A DNA stretch of 17,445 nucleotides from NCBI GenBank assembly GCA_030146295.1, contig JASLCD010000274.1:1-17445 (forward strand), in the 5' to 3' direction. This stretch comes from Chryseobacterium sp. GTDB taxonomy: Bacteria; Bacteroidota; Bacteroidia; Flavobacteriales; Weeksellaceae. The position numbers and the translations under genes are program-made. Numbering within the stretch: position 1 is the first letter of the stretch; every line of letters starts with the position of its first letter. Shown piece by piece: positions 13,039-17,445 of this stretch. The notes under the pieces were generated by a model. That model was given only the letters and a program-made list of their open reading frames with translations, was not told the origin of the DNA and made no database searches.

Positions 13039-14956
13039 TACCCTACGACGATATAAAATATTCTCCGAAGAAGACTGGAAGGAGATTGTTTTTGATGAAC
13101 ATGCTTTGATTGAGATCTATGCTAAAAACATGACTTTTCATGGTACCGAAATTGAAGGGAGCCTGCTTTTGCGTGGTGAAGGCTGCCATTTTCCGGAACT
13201 GAAACATATTAAAGGAAGCCTTTCTATTGATGCTCCAAACTGTAAAATTCCACTTCTTGAAACAGTAGAAGGACATTTTAAAATGCATTGCTATACCCAG
13301 CTGGATCAGCTTAAAAAAGTAAGCGGTCATTTTAAGTGTATCATCAACTGTACTTTTAAGAATCTGGAAATAATTGGCGGATATGTTTCAGTAAAAAATA
13401 CGATGGTGTATAATAAATTCGGACAATTGCTGAAAACGAGAGTCACGATTCCTATTCATTACCAGTTCCAAGCCGATGCTCTTTTAAAAGACGGTATTTT
13501 TGATATCAATATCCTGGGAAGCAATATTGTAATTCCTCATCGGGAAATCCGGGGTAAGATCAATGTGGTAGGAGGAAATATCTCATTCCCGAACCTTGAA
13601 TTTGTTCATGGTTTGCTGAGAATAAGAAGTGAATACCATTCCGGGCATAAATTTACCCATCATTTTCCGGAGCTGAAGAAAGTAATTGGTAATCTGAAAC
13701 TTGAAAATGCGGGCGTTTTGTTTCCGGCACTTCAGGAAACCAGCGGAAGCATTCATATGGAAAACGGATGTGATGTAACCTTCAAGGCATTGGAAAAATC
13801 CGGTTATATCACCATTAACGGTGGAAGCAAAGCTGCTTTTCCGGTTTTGACTGATATCAATGGAAACTTCCAGTATAACGGCGCTGAAAACTGTGAGCTT
13901 CGTGCTCTTCAACGGGTGAAAGGGGTTTTTAACAGCTTTAATACAATAGCTCCCAATATAGTGGAGGTAGGTGATCTGATTCTCCATAAAAACAATAGTT
14001 TTGAACATCTTCAAAAAGTGAACGGAAAAATTCAGGTTCCTTATCATGCAGAATGCAGTGCGAATTTTAAATCATTGGAGTATCTGGGAGAATGGGATGA
14101 TGGAGGGCTGCATGGATTTTGGTTTCCGGCTTTGAAGAAGATCAATCATTATTTGTACGGTTCGCATTATAATTTTGAGCATCTGGCAAATCATGTTTAT
14201 TTTAAAATAAATAACAACCTTTACCTTACCAAAGATCAGATCATCATTTCAAGGCTGCCTTTTCATCTTATATTTCAGGAGAAGGGGCATTCTTTGAGAA
14301 AACTTGTCGCCATACTGAAACTGAGACACAGCAGTTTTCAGAATTTTGAGACCCGGGAATATGAAAGACAGTGGGAGAATTTTGAAACACCGTTTTTTAC
14401 ACAGATCTTAGATACAATTGAAAGTCTTTGGGATGAGGTGGAGCCGATGAAGTATGAAGAATTCTTTAACACAGAAGACCGTAACTTTAAGCTGTTCTGC
14501 TTCAGTTATTATGGAGTAGGAAATCTGATGGAAAAACTGGAAGCTCAAAAAATCAATGAAAAAGAAATTGAAATTGATTATATTGAATATGATGAAAACG
14601 GAAACCAGAAATTAATCAGGAAAACCAACCATTATGAAGTTCACGAAGTTGAAAATCAGAAACTGGGAATGTTTGTATGGGGAGGAAGACGGCAGTATTC
14701 TTATGCGGTAAAATGCTGGTGTCCTTCCACTAAAAAAGAACACTGGCTGTGGATAGAACAGGAATATAAAGATGATGCTTTGACAGCCATTGCATCCACT
14801 TTCAGAATACACAGTAATCTGATCCCATACATCAGATGCTTAAAAAGACAGGGAGATTTGCTGATCTGCGAATTGAAGGAAAAAATAGCTCCGGAGGGAG
14901 AAATAAGACCTTTGACCGCTTCAGAATATTTTAATCTCCTGAGAGCAGAAACTTAA
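13025..14956 (+). CDS. Large beta-solenoid (LRR/L-domain-like) protein with conserved C-terminal domain
   Basis: This is a 643-residue soluble protein without a signal peptide. Residues of about 36-395 repeat a 20-residue unit of the form FPxLxxIxGxLxI, for example FPELKHIKGSLSI (56-68), FPELKKVIGNLKL (214-226), and FPALQETSGSI and FPVLTDINGNF further on. This is an irregular LRR or receptor-L-domain type solenoid suited to binding a large partner. Residues of about 400-480 are helical. The C-terminal domain (about 485-643) has WGGRRQYSYAVKCWCPST (552-569), then an Ala/Phe helix (DALTAIASTFRI) and LKRQGDLLICEL. The CPST-K block reminds me of DUF6745-type proteins, a tentative link from memory. 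The gene overlaps the previous one by 14 bases and is followed after four bases by tRNA-like element 6. Binding of the tRNA-like RNAs is an attractive but untested idea. Confidence 0.82.
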   Translation: MPTTDTLRRYKIFSEEDWKEIVFDEHALIEIYAKNMTFHGTEIEGSLLLRGEGCHFPELKHIKGSLSIDAPNCKIPLLETVEGHFKMHCYTQLDQLKKVSGHFKCIINCTFKNLEIIGGYVSVKNTMVYNKFGQLLKTRVTIPIHYQFQADALLKDGIFDINILGSNIVIPHREIRGKINVVGGNISFPNLEFVHGLLRIRSEYHSGHKFTHHFPELKKVIGNLKLENAGVLFPALQETSGSIHMENGCDVTFKALEKSGYITINGGSKAAFPVLTDINGNFQYNGAENCELRALQRVKGVFNSFNTIAPNIVEVGDLILHKNNSFEHLQKVNGKIQVPYHAECSANFKSLEYLGEWDDGGLHGFWFPALKKINHYLYGSHYNFEHLANHVYFKINNNLYLTKDQIIISRLPFHLIFQEKGHSLRKLVAILKLRHSSFQNFETREYERQWENFETPFFTQILDTIESLWDEVEPMKYEEFFNTEDRNFKLFCFSYYGVGNLMEKLEAQKINEKEIEIDYIEYDENGNQKLIRKTNHYEVHEVENQKLGMFVWGGRRQYSYAVKCWCPSTKKEHWLWIEQEYKDDALTAIASTFRIHSNLIPYIRCLKRQGDLLICELKEKIAPEGEIRPLTASEYFNLLRAET

Positions 14957-14960
14957 AATC

Positions 14961-15032
14961 GGAAACAGTAGTTTAACTGGAAAAACCTTCCACTCAAAGG
15001 AAAGTCGTCGGTTCAAACCCGGCCTGTTTCTA
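14961..15032 (+). ncRNA. tRNA-like element 6 (nominal anticodon TCA)
   Basis: The acceptor helix is GGAAACAG (14961-14968) with CTGTTTCT (15024-15031), eight pairs with a terminal G-T. T8-A9 are at 14969-14970. The D arm is GTTT-AACTGGAA-AAAC (14971-14986). The anticodon arm is TTCC-ACTCAAA-GGAA (14988-15002), anticodon TCA with C at position 33. The T arm is GTCGG-TTCAAAC-CCGGC (15007-15023). The discriminator is A15032. Seven T residues (15033-15039) follow directly, so the acceptor helix could double as a weak terminator. TCA would read UGA, and eight acceptor plus five T-stem pairs is the tRNA-Sec pattern. The long variable arm and six-pair D stem of tRNA-Sec are missing, so I do not call it that. 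Confidence 0.84.
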
Positions 15033-15051
15033 TTTTTTTAAACTAAAAATC

Positions 15052-15879
15052 ATGGAAGAATTACAATCAATATTACAAACAATAATCAAGGAGAAAAAAG
15101 GATATATCACATTCCTTACCGGGGCCGGAATCTCGGCAGAAAGCGGGCTTCCAACATATCGTTCCATCGATGGAATCTGGATTAAAGGAACCAAGTACCA
15201 TCGCCCGGAGGAATTCGGAACACTTACATATTTCCGGCAGGAAACAGAAGAAGTCTGGCAGTACAACCTTTTCTGGAAGAAACTTATTGCTGAAGCGCAA
15301 CCCAATGAAGGACACTTTGCGCTGACGGAAATAGAGAATCTTTTGGGTGACAGATTTAAGCTTATAACCCAGAATATAGATGGTCTCCATCAAAGAGCAG
15401 GAACACAGAAGGTCTACGAGATCCACGGAAATAAACAGAAAGTACGCTGCTCAAAAGAATGCAGTGAGCCCATTGATTTTCCTGAAAATGTAAAACAGAA
15501 AGAATATATTGAAGACCTTACACCGGAAGATATTGCCGGGTTGAAATGCCAACAATGCGGAAGCTGGCTAAGACCTCATACATTATGGTTTGATGAGTCG
15601 TATAACGAAAAATATTATTATTTTGATACTGCTTATGATATTGCTGATCATACAGATATTTTGTTTGTTATAGGAACTTCAGGATCTACAGCATTACCTG
15701 TCAATATTGTAGAAACAGTAAAAATACGGGCCAGATGGATCGTGCTTATCAACCCTGAAAGTGATACCTATTTCGATCATATTCTGAAAGGAAATAAAAC
15801 ACTTTATTCAATACGGGAAAGCAGTACATCAGCATTACCACAGTTAAAAACAATCATTCAGGAAATAATAAAACAGTAA
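15052..15879 (+). CDS. Sirtuin (SIR2-family NAD-dependent protein deacylase)
   Basis: This 275-residue protein has the full set of sirtuin motifs: GAGISAESG (24-32), TQNIDGLH (106-113), catalytic H125 in EIHGN, a zinc site C133/C137 and C166/C169, and a distal GTSGST and INPES nucleotide-binding part. It should remove acyl groups from lysines using NAD+ in the cytosol. It is CobB-like rather than one of the NAD-depleting SIR2 domains of anti-phage systems, which lack this zinc module. In E. coli CobB a Tyr-x-x-Arg pair confers desuccinylation. Here Tyr71 is kept but Phe74 replaces Arg, and the usual WFGE reads WFDE. It starts 20 bases after tRNA-like element 6 and six bases before tatD, so it shares their transcript. 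Confidence 0.94.
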   Translation: MEELQSILQTIIKEKKGYITFLTGAGISAESGLPTYRSIDGIWIKGTKYHRPEEFGTLTYFRQETEEVWQYNLFWKKLIAEAQPNEGHFALTEIENLLGDRFKLITQNIDGLHQRAGTQKVYEIHGNKQKVRCSKECSEPIDFPENVKQKEYIEDLTPEDIAGLKCQQCGSWLRPHTLWFDESYNEKYYYFDTAYDIADHTDILFVIGTSGSTALPVNIVETVKIRARWIVLINPESDTYFDHILKGNKTLYSIRESSTSALPQLKTIIQEIIKQ

Positions 15880-15885
15880 AAACAA

Positions 15886-16671
15886 ATGAACACTTATATT
15901 GATATTGGCATTAATCTGACCAATAAACAGTTCTATAATGAACACGAAGAAATTATCAACCGTGCATTGGACCATGGAGTAGAGCAGATGATTCTCACAG
16001 GAACCAGTGTAAAAGGAAGTAAAGAATCTGCTGAGATTGCAGAAGGATATCCGGAAATTTTATTTTCTACAGCAGGTATTCACCCGCACGATGCCAAATC
16101 GTTTAACGGAGAAGGTATCGCTGAACTCAGGAAATTGTTGCAACAGGACCATGTGATTTCCGTAGGTGAGTGCGGATTGGATTTTGATCGGGACTTTTCT
16201 CCCAGACCTATGCAGGAAAAATGCTATATGGCTCAGCTGGAACTCGCAATAGAAGTTAACAAACCGCTTTTTCTTCACGAAAGATCTGCATTTAAAAGAT
16301 TTAATGACATCACAGATGAGTACCTTTCCCAATTACCCGAAGCTGTGGTACACTGCTTTACCGGAACCTTGAATGAAGCAAAAATGTATCTGGATAAAGG
16401 ATTTTATTTAGGATTTACCGGAGCCATCAGCGATAACAAAAGATTCAGCCAGTTGGAAGATGTGATAAAGTATACACCTCTTGACCGGATCATGATTGAA
16501 ACAGATGCCCCTTTTATGCTTCCGAAAAATATGCCCAGAATGCAGAACAGAAGAAATGAACCGTCATTTTTACCTTACGTAGCCCAAACGATTGCCCATC
16601 TGAAGAAGATCAGCATTTCCGAAGTCGCGGACGAGACCACAGAAACAGCCAGAAATTTTTTCAGACTATAA
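15886..16671 (+). CDS. tatD: TatD, Mg-dependent 3'-5' exonuclease
   Basis: This 261-residue TIM-barrel metalloenzyme is close to E. coli TatD. The family start DIGINLTNKQF (6-16) replaces the His-x-His seen in YcfH and YjjV. Metal and active-site motifs are AGIHPHD (63-69), GECGLDFDRDF (94-104, E95), LHERS (H131), VVHCFTG (H156) and ETDAPFMLP (D207). RRNEPSFLP (222-230) is the conserved C-terminal signature. E. coli TatD is a 3'-5' exonuclease on single-stranded DNA and RNA, so trimming of RNA 3' ends is possible. Here tatD is the last gene of the locus, six bases after the sirtuin and directly before a strong terminator, and has no Tat translocase genes beside it. The annotation is firm, and its link with the tRNA-like RNAs is inference. 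Confidence 0.95.
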   Translation: MNTYIDIGINLTNKQFYNEHEEIINRALDHGVEQMILTGTSVKGSKESAEIAEGYPEILFSTAGIHPHDAKSFNGEGIAELRKLLQQDHVISVGECGLDFDRDFSPRPMQEKCYMAQLELAIEVNKPLFLHERSAFKRFNDITDEYLSQLPEAVVHCFTGTLNEAKMYLDKGFYLGFTGAISDNKRFSQLEDVIKYTPLDRIMIETDAPFMLPKNMPRMQNRRNEPSFLPYVAQTIAHLKKISISEVADETTETARNFFRL

Positions 16672-16707
16672 AAAAGAGCTCTACTGATAAAGTAAAGCTC
16701 TTTTTTT
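16671..16707. terminator. Strong bidirectional terminator ending the locus
   Basis: AAAAAGAGCT (16671-16680) pairs perfectly with AGCTCTTTTT (16696-16705). A further TAC/GTA pairing lies inside the loop and the T run continues to 16707. The A run on the other side makes it work for the convergent deoD gene as well. Confidence 0.92.
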
Positions 16708-16731
16708 ATAAACAAAATCGTTTTTCGCTTT

Positions 16732-17442
16732 TTACAAACTCTTTATTGCCGATTCCAAAGCCAGTTCCATCATTGGATTCAACGCTTTTTCTCTTTCATC
16801 AGCAGAGATTTTTTCATGGGTTGGGATAATGTCAGTTACCGTAAGGATCGTAGCAGCATTTTTTCCCAGGTGCTGTGCATTGGCAAATAAACCGAAAGCC
16901 TCCATTTCTACTGCAGGGCAGTTGTATTTTGTAGCAATTTCCGGAGTAGCAGGATCTTTTCTGTAGAAAATATCACTGCTGTGGATATTGATTGCTTTAG
17001 CATTTAAAGATAGCTCTTTAGCCGTCTCATTGATGGTGTTAAAGATATTCCCCTGGTGAGAAAGTATTTCGTCTTCAATTCCCCATGCATATTTGGCATA
17101 AGTACTTTCGCTGGCTGCTTTTTCAATATTTAAAATATCAAAAAGTTTAAGATCAGTATTGTAAGCACCACAAGTCCCGATTCTGATGATCGTGTCTACT
17201 TCATATTCTGTAAACAGTTCAAAAGAATAGATTCCGATACTAGGGAAACCCATTCCACTCGCTCCTACAGTGATTTCTTTACCTTTATAAAGACCTGTAT
17301 AATAAAAAATACCTCTGGTTTTGCTTACCAGTTTAGCATTCTCCAAATAATTTTCAGCAATATACTGTGCACGAAGCGGATCCCCCGGCTGCAATACTAC
17401 TTTGGCAATTTCTCCTTTTTTTGCACTGATGTGAATACTCAT
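16732..17442 (-). CDS. deoD: Purine-nucleoside phosphorylase, DeoD type
   Basis: This is a 236-residue protein of the length and motif order of hexameric DeoD phosphorylases. It has QPGDPLRA (18-25, phosphate loop), GMGFPS (63-68), RIGTCG (87-92), VEMEAF (178-183, with Met180 and Glu181 holding the ribose) and Asp204 in TVTDII, the residue that protonates the purine. It catalyses phosphorolysis of purine (deoxy)nucleosides to base and (deoxy)ribose 1-phosphate in salvage. The ATG lies three bases from the window edge, so its promoter and upstream neighbours are not visible. It converges on tatD and shares its terminator. There is no sign of a role in the tRNA-like locus. Confidence 0.95.
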   Translation of the reverse strand: MSIHISAKKGEIAKVVLQPGDPLRAQYIAENYLENAKLVSKTRGIFYYTGLYKGKEITVGASGMGFPSIGIYSFELFTEYEVDTIIRIGTCGAYNTDLKLFDILNIEKAASESTYAKYAWGIEDEILSHQGNIFNTINETAKELSLNAKAINIHSSDIFYRKDPATPEIATKYNCPAVEMEAFGLFANAQHLGKNAATILTVTDIIPTHEKISADEREKALNPMMELALESAIKSL

Positions 17443-17445
17443 AAT

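Noticed and set aside
14961..15032. Selenocysteine tRNA (selC)
   Set aside because: UCA and the 8/5 frame fit, but there is no long variable arm or six-pair D stem, position 33 is C, and no sel genes are in the window.
15052..15879. Anti-phage SIR2 NADase
   Set aside because: It has the full zinc module and histidine motif of protein deacylases and no fused effector or sensor domain.

Overview
The window looks like chromosome of a Chryseobacterium-type member of the Flavobacteriia (Bacteroidota). The reasons are AT-rich DNA, starts with little or no Shine-Dalgarno sequence, several matches to the flavobacterial -7 box TAnnTTTG, lipoproteins with an acidic Cys-Ser-Asp-Asp start as used for surface export in this phylum, and gene families typical of the group. 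No transposase, integrase, phage gene or CRISPR array was seen.

Layout. Positions 1-60 are the 3' part of a CAT-anticodon tRNA followed by a terminator. Positions 149-8946 hold unrelated housekeeping and surface genes: a TPR/AraC membrane-bound regulator, a small anchored protein on the minus strand, a Tat-exported PhoD-type phosphatase, a three-helix membrane protein, a CPA1 Na+/H+ antiporter followed closely by a metallo-beta-lactamase-fold hydrolase, and a minus-strand lipoprotein made of two copies of one domain. A REP-like cluster of three hairpins (about 9100-9164) separates this part from the next.

Positions 9184-16671 form one co-directional locus. It holds a DUF434-type NYN/PIN-like protein, a 216-aa protein of unknown family, a zinc-ribbon protein with a diverged short-chain dehydrogenase fold, five tRNA-like sequences packed in about 400 bases, a 173-aa unknown protein overlapping a 643-aa solenoid protein, a sixth tRNA-like sequence, a sirtuin and TatD. 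The locus ends at a strong terminator. Convergent deoD (purine nucleoside phosphorylase) closes the window.

The six tRNA-like elements are the main find. Each folds as a class I cloverleaf with the D-loop GG and the T-loop TTC(G/A)A kept. However, four have an eight-base-pair acceptor stem over a five-base-pair T stem, four lack the universal U33, anticodon stems are often four pairs, and the nominal anticodons all differ (GCT, TCC, AGC, GCA, TGG, TCA). They look like RNAs selected for the L-shape but not for translation. They are embedded between protein genes, two of which have no recognised family. My inference is that the RNAs and proteins form one undescribed system, with the NYN-like protein, TatD, the sirtuin and the dinucleotide-fold protein as candidate RNA-processing or NAD-dependent partners. 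Its function cannot be read from sequence alone.
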